This document shows, piece by piece, positions 21,143 through 32,700 of a stretch of DNA of 64,000 bases. Origin of the DNA: Rhizomys pruinosus (lineage: Eukaryota; Chordata; Mammalia; Rodentia; Spalacidae); assembly GCA_009823505.1 (NCBI GenBank), contig VZQC01000265.1, positions 3,186,034-3,250,033 of the forward strand. The letters run 5' to 3'. The position numbers and the translations under genes are program-made. The first letter of the stretch is position 1. Each line of letters opens with the position of its first letter. The notes beneath the pieces are model-generated. The model saw nothing but the letters and a program-made list of their open reading frames with translations, did not search any database and was not told the DNA's origin.

Positions 21143-21395
21143 GGGCTGGAGAGATGGCCTAGCAGTTAAGAGCGCTGACCGCTCTTACAGAGGACCCGGG
21201 TTCGATCCCCAGCACCCACATGGCAGCCAAGAACCGTCTGAAACTCCAGTTCCAGGAGAACTCCAGTTCCAGGGGAATCCGAGACCCTCTTCTGACCTCC
21301 GCGGCATTGCACGACACGGGTGCACAAACTTGCATGCAGACAGTACATTCATACACATACAGAAATAAATAAAATTAATAAAAAATTTAAAAAAA
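21143..21395 (+). mobile_element. B3 SINE, second of a pair, with 17-bp internal duplication
   Basis: Full-length B3 with intact box B GGTTCGATCCC and an A-rich tail. It carries a 17-bp tandem duplication at 21242-21258 and 21259-21275. A third copy of the target (agagaagcctct, one mismatch) follows the tail, so it was inserted at a target copy made by its neighbour, or the reverse. Confidence 0.95.
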
Positions 21396-21559
21396 GAGAG
21401 AAGCCTCTTTGATCAGTGGTGATTTATACACTTATCTGTAAATATAAGGATCCATATTCAGCTCATAGTAAGAAATTAGATTTGCCTAGGAAAGTGAAAG
21501 ACATATTTCTTCAGCCAGGTAAATATTTGGCTAGGTTTACAGTATCACACATGAGTTCC

Positions 21560-22290
21560 CACCCCTAACTGACACACGTACAATAGAACCTCCACACCTA
21601 AGGCTGACAGAACATAGCAGAACAAGGAGTAGAGGGAATACTAATGCATCTCTCAACTCTCACCAGCAGAGCCTCCTCGTGCAACAGAGAACGATGGGCA
21701 TAGAAGGCTACAACAGATTAAATTTTAGAAAATAAAAGACTGCAGAGTGTGTGCCCCTGGATAGGACTCCTATATTAAACCTCACCCACCCAGGGATCAG
21801 GGACCATTGCAGAAGAGGCAGTAGAAAGATTTCAAGAGCCAGGCTGGTGCCTGATCATAAGGAAAAAGAGTCTTATAGGCTCCTGAGCCCTCACTCACAT
21901 GAACTTACAGCAGCAGTGACAGAATGCACAAGACTCACACAAACTCAATCAGACAAAAACCCAGCATAGAATTGTGGAAACTGTCAGGAGACCCCAACCT
22001 TATCTGAGGAACTATTGGCAGCTGATGACTGCTGGGTGAGGCATAGTTGATCTTCTTTAACAGTAATACTAGATAGAGTGGACAGGCACTAGTGGATAAG
22101 TCACACTGAGGGGACATCTGTGTATACAAACTTCACTTGATGGGCCTTGATATATATGACAGATATTTGGAGTCCTGTGGGGGAGCTATAGGGGGCACAG
22201 GTAAGGGAGGGGGCCTAAATATGATTGAGGTGTATGATATGAAATGCACAAAAATTCAATAAAAATATAAAAGAAATAAAAAGCAATTCT
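21560..22290 (+). mobile_element. L1 (Lx-like) 3'UTR with poly-A end
   Basis: 'gcagaagaggcagtagaaag', 'gaactattggcagctgatga' and the closing 'gaaatgcacaaaaattcaat' with AATAAAAAT follow the rodent Lx-type L1 3'UTR. No ORF2 sequence precedes it, so the copy is strongly 5'-truncated. The family in antisense is at 61213-61630. Confidence 0.75.
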
Positions 22291-22625
22291 GGTGCTTAGA
22301 GACATGGAGGAAATCAGGGATATTTAACTGATTCCACGTGGGAGTGTTGGAGACAGTGACTCCAGGAACCCCCGTGAAGCTATAGTCTGGTGGAGCAAAG
22401 TGTACTCCCCACCTGATGAACAAGTAAAGGAATGCTGTACTTTGTGATGGAATGGAGATATTAGCAGATCAGAAGAAGCAGAAGGAGAGATGTGCCCCTC
22501 CCTGGGGCTGGGGGTGCGGGATGACGCCTGGAACCTCTGGAGACAAGCAAAGTCCTGAGGCTAATGATCCTGGAAGACTGGATTTTTCTACCCATCCCCT
22601 GCCCACCACTGTGATTAATCCACTA
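22291..22625. other. unique sequence
   Basis: Nothing recognised. Confidence 0.4.
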
Positions 22626-22629
22626 ATTA

Positions 22630-22745
22630 TTGCTGTGTAGTTCTAGTTGGCCTACAACTTACTATATAGGCCACTCAGGCCTCTAACTTAGAGGTATCCT
22701 CCTGCCTCTGCTTCCCAAGTGCTGGGATTACAGGTAGAAGCCATG
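22630..22745 (-). mobile_element. B1 SINE, antisense
   Basis: 'tcctgcctctgcttcccaag' and 'tgctgggattacaggtagaa' mark the minus-strand B1. The 5' portion of the match is diverged. Confidence 0.85.
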
Positions 22746-24000
22746 GTTCTTCCTACTTTTAGTAAAACAAGCTCTCCAAAAGTCTATTTTGCCAAGCTCT
22801 GCTTTTTCCTGGTTACCAGAGAGCTCAAAGCAACCTCAAGTGACAGTTGCATGTCAGTCATTCCTACCTCCTCCTGATGATTTGGTTCTGGCATTTTTTG
22901 CCACTCGAAGTCTCCCCTGGACCCAGTCTGCTTTGGTGCTTCTTCCTGTGCTCCTTCCTGCCTGTCTGAATTCTTGCCTTCACAATACTAGCTGGAGGCT
23001 GTGGTTTGCCTGCCTCCTTATTGCTCCAATGCAAGCCTCTTACACCTCACCCTCAGTGCCCAGATTCCCTAACCCCAAGAGGAAAGCTGTTGTCTCATAG
23101 CCAGGATTGCATTTCATATAGAGTAAGTCACTCCAATTACAAAGCATTTATTTTGGACTCAGTATCATTTCTAGTAGACCGCATTTCCATTCCACACTTG
23201 GCCATCAAGAGATGACTGTGGATCAGAGTGTACTCTAGGTACCTACCCAATGTCTCACGTCCCAGAAACCTCAGTTTCTACCCTGTCAGACTGAGGATGA
23301 AGGAGGCTTGATGAAATAAATCCATGGGAAATTTCTTGTATATGCCCAAAGCAAATACAGCTGAGAAGGATCTGAGAGCAAGAGTGGGGTGTCAGGCAAA
23401 TGAGGGACCCTGTAGAGGATTCACATATTGGGGCAGGTAGAGAAACCTGAACCGTTAAGGACCTGACTCAATTCAGGCCTTAGCTAGTAAGTCGCTGCTT
23501 CCCTACGGCCTACTCCTCTGATCTAGAAGGAGTCTGTGACCCTGGTCTCATTGGCTATGGTGAGGTATGAGTGGGATCAACTTGAAAACTTGGCTTAGCA
23601 CCCACCATGTTGTTTTGCATTTGAGAAATGCTGCCTCTTGTTTCTGACACAATTATTACTTCCAGTAGAACCAGTACAAAGGGCATTCCCAGCAGTGGGC
23701 TCTACCCCCAGAATCTGCTTGGCTTGACACTTACAGTGAGGCTATTCCCAGGATGAAACTGGATTCCCCCATTGCTCTGTGGCTGAACTTGGCTTGAGCA
23801 ACTTCTGATTGATTGGGAGCATTTGAGGCCAGGGAGCAAACACAGGGCTCTAATGGTGCAAACAGAGAGGCTGCCAGGGGACCAGGCTGCTGGTTCAAGA
23901 ATAGCTGCCTCATATAGTCCCAGTATGCTGGGGGGGGTGTCTAGGCAGGCATCACATGTTACACTCAATACCTGCCCTTCCCACAGGATCAGGTCTCTGC
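22746..24000. other. unique sequence, possible old L2 at 22850-23090
   Basis: The pyrimidine-rich part at 22850-23090 has an L2-like look, but I cannot align it firmly. No gene is recognised. Confidence 0.35.
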
Positions 24001-24007
24001 AAAAGAT

Positions 24008-24048
24008 TTATTCATCCATCTATCCAGCCATCCATCCATCAATCCAGC
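24008..24048. repeat. (CCAT)n short microsatellite
   Basis: Imperfect run of CCAT/CCATC units. Confidence 0.85.
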
Positions 24049-24574
24049 GGGATTCATTAAGCATGCTGTTCACAAACACTGGGCTTTCCTTGTGCCCAAC
24101 AGATCACGAATACAGTTCATTTTTTATGCATTCACTCATTTATGCAAGTCTGCAATGGATATTTACCTAGATCTTGCCTTGTGTAATCACTGTCCTTACC
24201 TTTCTGGGCTTTGAAAAACTGGGACTCTTTGTATAGGAGACTGTGCGTAGGTTGGGGAGGAGCTCAAGTTAGGAGCTGAGGAAATCCTGATGGCAGATTT
24301 ACTCTGTCTGAGCCTGGAGAGATGGGCGAGATTGAAGCAGGGGAGAATCAGGGGAGGGTATTATCACGGAGCAGCAGAATAGCATGGGGCAAGTCCAGAA
24401 CTGAGAGTGTCATCACCAAACCAACTGTGGCTGTGGAAAACTACTAATAATTCTAACAGCCGATGTTTATTGAAAGCTTCATCATACTTGATCTCTTCTT
24501 ATACGGTGTGGCCCAGGACCATAGACCACCACATACATGGCTTAAACATATTTGCTTCCCGAGTCAGAACATAT

Positions 24575-24660
24575 GGGTTTAAAGCGAGATGTCTTTCTGC
24601 TGTGTGATCTTGAGTGTTACTGCTAAACACTGCTGAGCCATAGATCCTTGTCTTTAAAAA
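24575..24660 (-). mobile_element. MIR fragment, antisense
   Basis: 'ctgctgtgtgatcttgagtg' followed by 'ccttgtctttaaaaatag' matches antisense MIR. Confidence 0.55.
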
Positions 24661-24671
24661 TAGATAGTACA

Positions 24672-24945
24672 GGGCCTAGAGAGATGGCTCAGCAGTTAAT
24701 AGCACTAGATGTTCTTGCAAAGGATCTGGTTTCAATTACCAGCATCCACCTGGCAGCTTACAACCATTTGTAACTCTCATTCCAGGGGATCTGATGCTTT
24801 CTTCTGACCTCCAAAGGCACTGCATGACACAGATACACATACATACATGTGGGCAACACATACTTATCCACAAAAATAAATATGCATAAGATAAAATAAT
24901 AAAAATACCAAAAAAATAATAAATAAAATTAAAAATAAAAATATT
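24672..24945 (+). mobile_element. B3 SINE, diverged, with long A-rich tail
   Basis: Head 'gggcctagagagatggctca', body 'tgtaactctcattccagggg', then about 70 bases of A-rich AATAA-type tail ending at a B1. Confidence 0.88.
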
Positions 24946-24951
24946 TAGTAG

Positions 24952-25092
24952 AGCCAGATGTGGTGGTACACACCTTTAATCCCAGTGCTGAGAAAGTAGA
25001 GGTGAACATCTTTGAGATTGAAGCTGCCCTGGTCTATGTAGCGAGTCCCAGGCCAGCTGTGGCTACAGAGAGATCCTGTCTTAAAAAATGTA
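24952..25092 (+). mobile_element. B1 SINE
   Basis: 'agccagatgtggtggtacac' and 'acctttaatcccagtgctga', then an A-tail. Full-length, diverged. Confidence 0.93.
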
Positions 25093-25679
25093 GTAAAATC
25101 ATGTATTTATGCCCATATGGGCTAATGCATATTTATTTTGTACTTTGAGGTATAATCTAATCTTACAAGTATTTTGTTGCTAAAACTCTTCTAGTTGTAT
25201 GACTGTTGATATTACTGTTTCTTTCCATTGGGTTCTGTGTTTTTGATATATGTTCATTGCTCTCTTTCTCTCTGGAAAGTGTGGTGATGCTATCTGCTCT
25301 CTAAGCATGCCCACAGTGACGTTCTTCCTCCAGCAAGACCACACTTCCTAAACTCCCCAAATAGCACCACCAGCTGGGGACCAAGTATTCAAGAACCTGA
25401 GCCTATTGCTCATTCAAACTACTGTGTCTAAATAAAAGAGGACTTTATTTAGTAAGAATACATCAGTATAATCCATCAGTTATGACAACCAGACCACAGC
25501 AATGTGAGATGCTAACGCTAAGGGTAGTGGTTGTGGGAGGTAACTCAGAGTTGTTATACCTTCATAATTTCTCTGTAAATAGAAAGCTAACCTAAAAATC
25601 CATACCGCCTTCCTTAGTCCTCACAACTTTCCTATGTAGACATATGTGTGGCCTCTTCATGCTCCTTTTGAAGAAGATG
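25093..25679. other. mixed sequence; rodent-repeat-like piece at 25300-25435
   Basis: 'cttcctccagcaagaccaca' then 'cttcctaaactccccaaata' resembles a common rodent repeat phrase. The family is unclear. No gene. Confidence 0.35.
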
Positions 25680-25915
25680 GAATTGTCCCCTTTTTTATTT
25701 TGTTAAAAATATTCATTTTTAATTTTTTGTATGCAACTGTGTCTATGTATGCGTATGTGCATCTGAGTGCAGGTGCCATGGAGGTCAGAAGATGACATCG
25801 GAGCCCCTGGGGCTGGTGGTTGTGTGCTGCCTGATGTGGGAGCTGGGAACCAGACTTGTTCCTCTGCAAGAGCAATGCATGTTCTTGACCACTGAGCCAT
25901 ATCTCCTGCTCCTTT
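25680..25915 (-). mobile_element. B3-like SINE, antisense, old
   Basis: 'gccatggaggtcagaagatg', 'gtgggagctgggaaccagac' and 'accactgagccatatctcct' give the antisense B3/B2 order. Confidence 0.85.
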
Positions 25916-27230
25916 TAAATGGTGCAATTCACTCTTTATGCAAACTCGGGATTCAGATAGCTGAATATCAAATGAGACATTTTTCTTAAGCACCTACTAT
26001 GCGCCCAGCCATATACTCCAGTTCTCTGGGTATTCTGATTTCCCAACATGCCGGGAGAGGCAGAGCCCCAGGGAGCTTGTCATTTCATGCAGAGCATAGT
26101 ATCGCCGGAGTCTGTTTCCTTCCAGGAAGGGATGTGGGAGAAAGGCATTAGCAGAAAGTACAGGATGACCCTACCACTCAGGGTCTACCAGAAGCATTTG
26201 TAAAACTCAGCAAGCACTGCAGCCTTCGACTTATCCCAGTAATGCTGCTCACTGTCTGATTTTATCTTTGAGCTTTTTCTGGCAGGCACTAGAAGTTTAA
26301 GAAAAATCAGTGGAGAGAATGGTTTTGCAGTTGAAAAAAATCCCCCATTTATTGGCTTAATGTGTCATGCAGATTAAGACCAGACACAGTATGCTTTTAT
26401 ACTCTAGTCTGAGATCTTTAAAGCAGGGGCTGTGGCTTACTTTTCCAGGTACTGCCAGCCGGCTTGATGTTGGGCAGATGAGAGGCAGGATAAATGACTC
26501 AATTCCTTGGCCCTGCTCTCTCTGTACTGCTAGAGTTCCATTCAGGAACATATGAAATCAAAGATAGGGTCAATTCATTATGACAAAGAAGGAAAAACAC
26601 GATGCTAATATAGGAAATCATCATGGATCAATATGATCAATATATAAGAGAAAACAATTGCACATAGCTGTCTTCAAGAGGTTGAAAAGCAGATGCAGGG
26701 TTCTGGCCTCATAGGATGTGGCCTCAGCCTGAGGGCTGACTATGTGCACTGATAACTGTGTCTTACATTTGTCCCTTCAGGTGACATTTCCATCTTTTGT
26801 CTCCCTAACCTCTTTCCTCTGGTTAATTCTAGTCCATCATAATGTGCACTCAGATGGAAAAATAAAGAATAATTTCTAATTTTTTATGAAGCAAATATAA
26901 TAGTGATTCCAAGTTCCCAAATACAAAATTAGGTTCTAATCTCAATTATGAATATTAAGCAGACATCCTAAATAAAATATTAGTAAACAAAGTGCATCAG
27001 TACATTAAAAGAAACTTCCCTGGTAAAATGGGATTTTTTCTGTGATGTAACATTAAGAGATCTATAACTTCTTCATTTGAGGAACCTGGCCTAAGGAAGA
27101 CAAACGAATATCATCTTGAAAGATGCTGAAGTTCTACTCAGCAAGTTTGAATACTGATTTCTTGGAAAATTTCTTAGAAAAACTAGCATGGATTTTTCAC
27201 TTGGTAATATATATGTCCTTGATTTAAAAT
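25916..27230. other. unique sequence, fragments of L2/MIR
   Basis: 'ttaagcacctactatgcgcc' at 25985 is an L2/MIR-type phrase. The rest, including the AT-rich 26540-27230, shows no gene. Confidence 0.4.
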
Positions 27231-27231
27231 T

Positions 27232-27411
27232 CAGGGCTGGTGAGATGACTCTGCAGGGAAACTGGCTTGCCACCAAGCCTGATGACCTGAGTTCAATCGC
27301 CGGGACCCACAGGGCGGAAAGAGAAAACCAACTCCTGGAAGTTGTCTTCTGACCTCCACATCTGCACCCTGGCACCCTGGCATCCTGGCATGTGCACATG
27401 AATGCCTACAT

Positions 27412-27412
<1 letters not shown>
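27232..27412 (+). mobile_element. B2-superfamily SINE
   Basis: 'gggctggtgagatgactctg', 'caagcctgatgacctgagtt' and 'gttgtcttctgacctccaca' give the same SINE type as 20145. Its tail runs into the CA/CG repeat. Confidence 0.88.
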
Positions 27413-27475
<63 letters not shown>

Positions 27476-27478
27476 ACA
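27413..27478. repeat. (CA)n(CG)n alternating purine-pyrimidine tract
   Basis: About 46 bases of CA followed directly by a CG run of about 14 bases, then CACACA. The uninterrupted alternating tract favours Z-DNA. Confidence 0.97.
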
Positions 27479-27744
27479 CTATAAAATGTAATTTTAAAAA
27501 TCCCACAGCATGTTTGCTGTGAAAATTCAGTATAAAGAGGAATGAGGCCAAAGCATCCTGTGTCATTTGATGTTGTTCTAGAGATGTCAGCCTAGGTGAC
27601 TGCAAGAGCATGGACTTAGAAGTATAAAGTTAAAACAAGAGGTAAAATTATTTCTATTTTCAGGTAACACAATTAATGGCTAGAAATATTTAATTGATTG
27701 AAATCCATTACTATGAAATTCAGTAAGGTGGACTGTTGGTTATG

Positions 27745-28140
27745 CTGGAAGCTTTAGTAGTCAACTTGACCACAGTGAGCAGAGGGAGCCTCAGTTGAGA
27801 AATTTCCTCTATTGGACTGGCCTGTGGCTATGTCTGTGGGGTATTTTCTTGACTATTGAGTGCTGTGGGAGGGCCCAGCCCACTGTGGGCAGTGCCAGTC
27901 CTGGACAGGTTGTCCTGTATTGAATAAGAAAGCAGGTTGAGCATGGGCCAGGGGAGCAAGTCACTAAGCAGCATTCCTCCATAGCTTGTGCTTCAGTTCC
28001 TGCCTCCAGGTTCCTGTCCTGAGTTCCTACCTTGGGCTCTCTCAGTGATGAATTGTGACCCTGGAGATGTGAGCCAAATAAACCCTTTCCTCCTCAAGTT
28101 TATTGGTCAATGTTTTTATCACAACAGTAGAAACTACATT
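27745..28140 (+). mobile_element. ERVL-MaLR-like solo LTR
   Basis: Sense copy of the family at 778-1360: 'gtagtcaacttgaccacagt', 'gggcccagcccactgtgggc', 'tgcctccaggttcctgtcct' and the poly(A)-signal region 'gtgagccaaataaacccttt'. No internal region is adjacent. Confidence 0.8.
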
Positions 28141-28144
28141 GTTG

Positions 28145-28310
28145 GTTAATCTCAAGTATCAAATTGATGAGATCTAGAATTTCCTAGAAATAAACCTCTG
28201 GACTTGCCTGTGTTGTGTGTGTGTGTGTGTGGGGGGGTTATCTTGATTAAGTTAATCATGGTGTGTCCACTGTGGGTGGTACCATTCTCTGGGATGGAAT
28301 TTTTGACTCT
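28145..28310 (+). mobile_element. partial LTR of a second family
   Basis: 'gatgagatctagaatttcct', 'aataaacctctggacttgcc' and 'ccactgtgggtggtaccatt' match the 5' half of the LTR seen at 48755-49097. It is interrupted by (GT)n at 28213-28237. Confidence 0.6.
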
Positions 28311-28589
28311 GCAAAAAATGATCTGAATACATCATTCATCTTTTTAATTTTTTCTAGTTTTGTTTATATCTTATTTTACCCAAAATACATGATTTTGTAA
28401 CAGAAAAGATTTAAGACATTGTTTCTACTGAATTAAAGAGCATAGAAGAGAGCCTGTACCTCTATAAACTTAAAAGAGTAAACATACAGATAAGATTGTC
28501 AAGTTGTAAGTCATCTTCTCAGTGTCTGTTAGGAGAGGAACATGAAAATAATCATGAATTAATCAAAATATCAGTGACATTTTGATTAA

Positions 28590-28838
28590 TTGCTATCTTT
28601 TAAAAAATATTTTTTGTGTTAAATCTATTGTTTATTTTATGTGTATGAGTGTTTTGCCCGAATGTGTGTAAAATGCACCTGTGTCATGAATGCCCATGGA
28701 GGTCAGAAGAAAGCACCACATCCCCTGGAACTGGAGTTACAGGTGGCTTCCAGCTACCATGTGGGTGCTGGGAATCAAACACAGATCCTCTGAAAGAGAA
28801 GTCAGTGCTCTTAACCACCGAGCCATCTCTCCAGCCCA
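28590..28838 (-). mobile_element. B3 SINE, antisense
   Basis: 'ccctggaactggagttacag', 'catgtgggtgctgggaatca' and 'accgagccatctctccagcc' are antisense B3 landmarks, with T-rich sequence at the left. Confidence 0.93.
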
Positions 28839-28839
28839 A

Positions 28840-29268
28840 TAAACCCTTTTTCTTTAAGTTGATTTCATTAAAGATTTTCCTCACAGCAACAGGGAGAGGA
28901 GCTAAGGTAGTAGGCAAGCACAAATAGTCAGCACATAAATAACAATGAAACAGAAAACCTATTTTCTCTACCAATATGAAATACCTATAAACAAATGTAA
29001 CATGCAAGGGGTATATGAAGAAAACCTTAAAACACTCTAAAAATAGACCCCTCCCCCCCAAAAAAAAAACCCTTAGCAAATGGGAGGATTTGGCAGGCTT
29101 TAATTAAGAAACCTAGCCTAGACAGTCTGATAGTGCTAATTGTGTCTATATTCACTTATAAAATTAACCTAATATAAACATAGTGAAACTCCTTAAGCTA
29201 GACAAGTACATGCACATCCTGGACTCTTACTGTTTTCAGATTTTTGTTTCTACTCTTTGTTCAGTATC
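28840..29268. other. AT-rich unique sequence
   Basis: No gene or repeat recognised. Confidence 0.4.
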
Positions 29269-29269
29269 T

Positions 29270-29445
29270 GTCACTTAGTCCCACTACAAACTGTGAGGCA
29301 TGTGTCCACATCATTGCCAGGTCTGCTTCCTAACTGAGGGACAAAGCGCATAGAGGTGGAGAGACTTGCCTCACATTGAACACAGCCTTGGAGTGGCAGC
29401 ACCAGGCCTACAACCCAGGCAGTCCACCTCCAGTGCCCTCTTCTT
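29270..29445 (+). mobile_element. MIR SINE
   Basis: 'tggagagacttgcctcacat', then 'ggcctacaacccaggcagtc' are MIR core to 3' phrases. Confidence 0.65.
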
Positions 29446-29544
29446 CAACCAAAAGCAGCTGGTGTGATAGGGGAACTATGCACTCATCGCCTTTCCTTGT
29501 GAGAAGAATGTAGAGAAAAATGTCTGGGAGTGCTGTAATATTAA

Positions 29545-29625
29545 GTCAGTTTACAATGTAATGCACCTACCACAACGCCAGGTGCAGAGTAGGTTTTCAG
29601 TGGATGTTTAACTTCTTAGTACCTA
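29545..29625 (-). mobile_element. MIR fragment (orientation unsure)
   Basis: 'aatgcacctaccacaacgcc' then 'gtgcagagtaggttttcagt' resembles the 'agcacctggcacatagtagg' end of MIR/L2. Confidence 0.4.
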
Positions 29626-29804
29626 TTAATGTGTTCAGCATGATTTATTTTGTCCTTACAGTGTGCCAGGATTCATGATTGCAAATTAATAAATATTAAA
29701 TGATTGAGTGAAGAAATAAAAAACCAAAATAAAGATGAAAATCACCACCAGGACTACTTAAGTAGCTTTGATTGTTTTTGATAAGTTGTCATCACATAAA
29801 GGTG

Positions 29805-29930
29805 GAAAACTGGAGACAGCCACTTCCTAGTTGTATAATTTTAGCCAAGTTACCACTCACTCCCAGCCCTCTTTATCTTCAAAAGAGCAAAGGTTGTAAT
29901 ATGGCCACATTACAGCTTTGTTGAGAGGGC
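29805..29930 (-). mobile_element. MIR SINE, antisense
   Basis: 'gccacttcctagttgtataa' and 'ttttagccaagttaccactc' match the 'cttgggcaagttact' part of antisense MIR. Confidence 0.6.
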
Positions 29931-31629
29931 CAAATCGTAGGGAAAAGTTATTGAGCAATTTCTCTAGGTTGTTATTCCAGAGTTAGTAGTAGTAGAAATA
30001 TCAGTTACCAGCATTGGTGTCAATATCAACTGACCCTGGCATACCATTCATCTGTGCATTTGCCCACCCTTCCATTGAACTCATACTTAACATATACTGG
30101 GAGAGGAACTGTCCTAGGTCCTGAACATATAAATGACCTCCCCCCCCACGCACCTTTTTATCTTCCCGTCTGTAATTTATGGTAAGGCACAGTGACACTC
30201 CTTCCACCTCCATCCTGTTAGGTTCTCACCATGTCACCTCTTGGGACCTCCCAGGCTAAGAGGCAGACTGGCAACCCTCTAGGATGCTAGGGAACTTTGT
30301 CATAGTGAATGAGCCAAGTCAATGGAGAAGACTTAGGCACTTAGTACTATGTACTGAGACTTTGTCAGTTCAGAACAATAAGCTGTCAGTAATAAGCTAT
30401 AATCTATGTTGTCAACACTCAAATACCCCAAATGGGGTGTATTCTCCCACCCCCATCAAAAGTAATTTCTTCCTTAAATGTCTCAGGTTTGTCTGTTCTA
30501 GTACTTCCTTTTAACAGAAATAACCACATCCTGTGCAATCAGCTGTGTTCTACTTGCCCTGAAATGTTTTAATTCAATTTTTGCATTATGTCTCATATGA
30601 TGAATTAGAGCCAGAGAATCATTGACTAGGTGTCTGAGAAGATGGATTGGGGAGTCGAAACTAATGGCATTTGGGGACAATATATTTCTACAACTATCCA
30701 GGACACAATGAGGAGGTAGATTTATGTTGCTTCTAACCAGGAACAGTACACAAACTTCAATGATGCATTCAAACCATTTTTTTAAAGAAGAGAGAATTGC
30801 ATTTGAGCTTAGGTTCTTTGAGACATCCTAGTTTGAAACAGAGTCAGCTAGCAATAAAATAGATATCCCAGCTTGCTGTTCACCAGTCCTCAGGACAAAG
30901 TTGGCACTTAGAAAGTATGAAGAAGAAGAAAAGAAGACGAACAGAGAATAAAACATGGTGGTTCTGAGGAACCAGTCCAGGGAATTTAACTAGGAAAAGC
31001 AAATGAATGAATGGTACAAGCCTGCTGGTTCACTGTTAGACTCTGGCCTACATCTGTGGGCTAAATGACACTGGATCTGTTTCCTATACCCCCTTTACAC
31101 AAACTACATTCCAAAATACAGTACTAGTTATGGGAAAAGGCACAATGGTAAAATAATTTGGGAAACATTTATTCATCATTTGGAATGTTGTAGTATTCAT
31201 TGGCTCTGAGAAATCCACCAACATAGACTCTTCTTTAATAAAGCCTTTCCCAAATCCAAATCCACTCACCATATGATATAACCTTCTGCAGTTCAGAACT
31301 TATCCACTAATAGCCTATGGAACTGGAGCTACCCTTTTAAAGAATAGTGCTCAGTACTCAGAGATGATCGACAGACACATGGTGTTGGCTCTCCTATAAG
31401 TGACTGGTTTGGCTAAATGAGTGGCTGATTGCTGTATGCAGTTTCTCACCCCAATATACTACCTTTGTAGGACATGGCTGTCAGGGTGAGAGGGTGCCAG
31501 GCATCCCTCTGTCCAGCTTCATTGGCTCAAGTGTTCCCTGTTTCTTTTCTATTCAATCTTTGCCTGGTGGATTTCCTTTCTACTTGCTTTCCTTTAGACT
31601 CAAAAAGCCAGATTTATACTGTGTCCTCA
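29931..31629. other. unique sequence
   Basis: No gene is recognised. The part at 30500-30720 is repeat-free and AT-rich and could be conserved, but nothing specific supports that. Confidence 0.4.
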
Positions 31630-31975
31630 CATGCATTCAAAATCCTCATGAGTCTCCTTACCATGGCCATAAGAGCACAGGCCCTTCAAGCCTGTTTGCC
31701 TCTGTGTTTTGTCGTGCACCCTCCCTTTCCCCTGGATGGTCCAATGCCCCTATTCTACCTGGCTCACGCGTTCTGCTTTGAGGTATCTGAGTGTCGTGGT
31801 GGGTATTCTAATCCTGCCAGACCATCTGAAACTTACTCTAAAGTAGACACTCACCACAGAGTCCTGGCAGAGTGTGGCCCAGCATGCCATCATATTCTTG
31901 TTTGAACATTTATTTTCCCCAACTGACCTGAAATTTTCAAGGACATGGCTTTTGTTTATTTTTTTCTGCCTCCAC
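31630..31975 (+). mobile_element. L2 LINE fragment (tentative)
   Basis: 'ctccttaccatggccataag' followed by 'agcacaggcccttcaagcct' parallels the L2 phrase around its 'accatggcctacaaggccct'. The 143-codon frame at 31474-31905 is explained by this. Confidence 0.4.
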
Positions 31976-32254
31976 TCAAACTGGTTGGTTGATGCTTAGG
32001 AGATGTTTACAAATGACTTGGCAAAGCAGGATTTTGGCAGGTCCTTAAAACATGGTTTGAATATGGATGAGTGGCAAGAAGCAGAGCTTTCCATAGATAC
32101 AAAGGCGACCTTCTGAAAAAATAAGACCCTCACTGCGTTGGGATGTTCTGGTAGACCTGAATAAGATACAGAAAGGTCATTCATGGCCTTACACATTAGA
32201 CTTATTTTTCCAGTATCAAATTAATTGTTCCTTTTGAAACATTGCAAAATTAGC

Positions 32255-32480
32255 TGTAGAGATATCTCAGTGGTTAAGAGCACTGGCTGCTCTTGAAGAG
32301 GACCTGGGTTTGAGTCTCAGGATTCACATGGTGGCTAACAACCATCTGTAACTCCAGTTCCAGGGGAATAGGATGCCATCTTCTGACCTCCGTGGGCATT
32401 GCATGACATGGATGAATTTACACACATGCAGGCTATTGTATACTCATATACATAAAATAAAAATAGAAAAGTTTTAAGAG
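32255..32480 (+). mobile_element. B3 SINE, diverged
   Basis: 'gagatatctcagtggttaag', 'ctccagttccaggggaatag' and an A-rich end. Confidence 0.92.
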
Positions 32481-32524
32481 AAATATTGTAAAATATGTAA
32501 TAGGAAAATATTGATAAGTGTCTG

Positions 32525-32700
32525 AGGCTTAGTGAGAAGGCTCAGAGGGTAAATGTGCTTGTCACAGGTCTGTTGTCCTGGGTTCAGTCCCTGGGACATA
32601 CATGGTAGAAGGAAGGAGGGGCTCTTTCTTCCTTTAAGTTGTCTTCTGCCCTCCAAACATGTGTATATGCACGCATGATAAATAAATGTGAGAAAATTAT
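32525..32700 (+). mobile_element. B2-superfamily SINE, diverged
   Basis: 'gtgagaaggctcagagggta', 'tcctgggttcagtccctggg' and 'aagttgtcttctgccctcca' match the type at 27232. Confidence 0.75.

Noticed and set aside
21143..21240. tRNA gene suggested by box A/B motifs
   Set aside because: The motifs belong to the tRNA-derived head of a B3 SINE; no cloverleaf and the full SINE body and tail follow.
31474..31905. 143-codon frame
   Set aside because: Most of it falls in an L2-like fragment; no domain.
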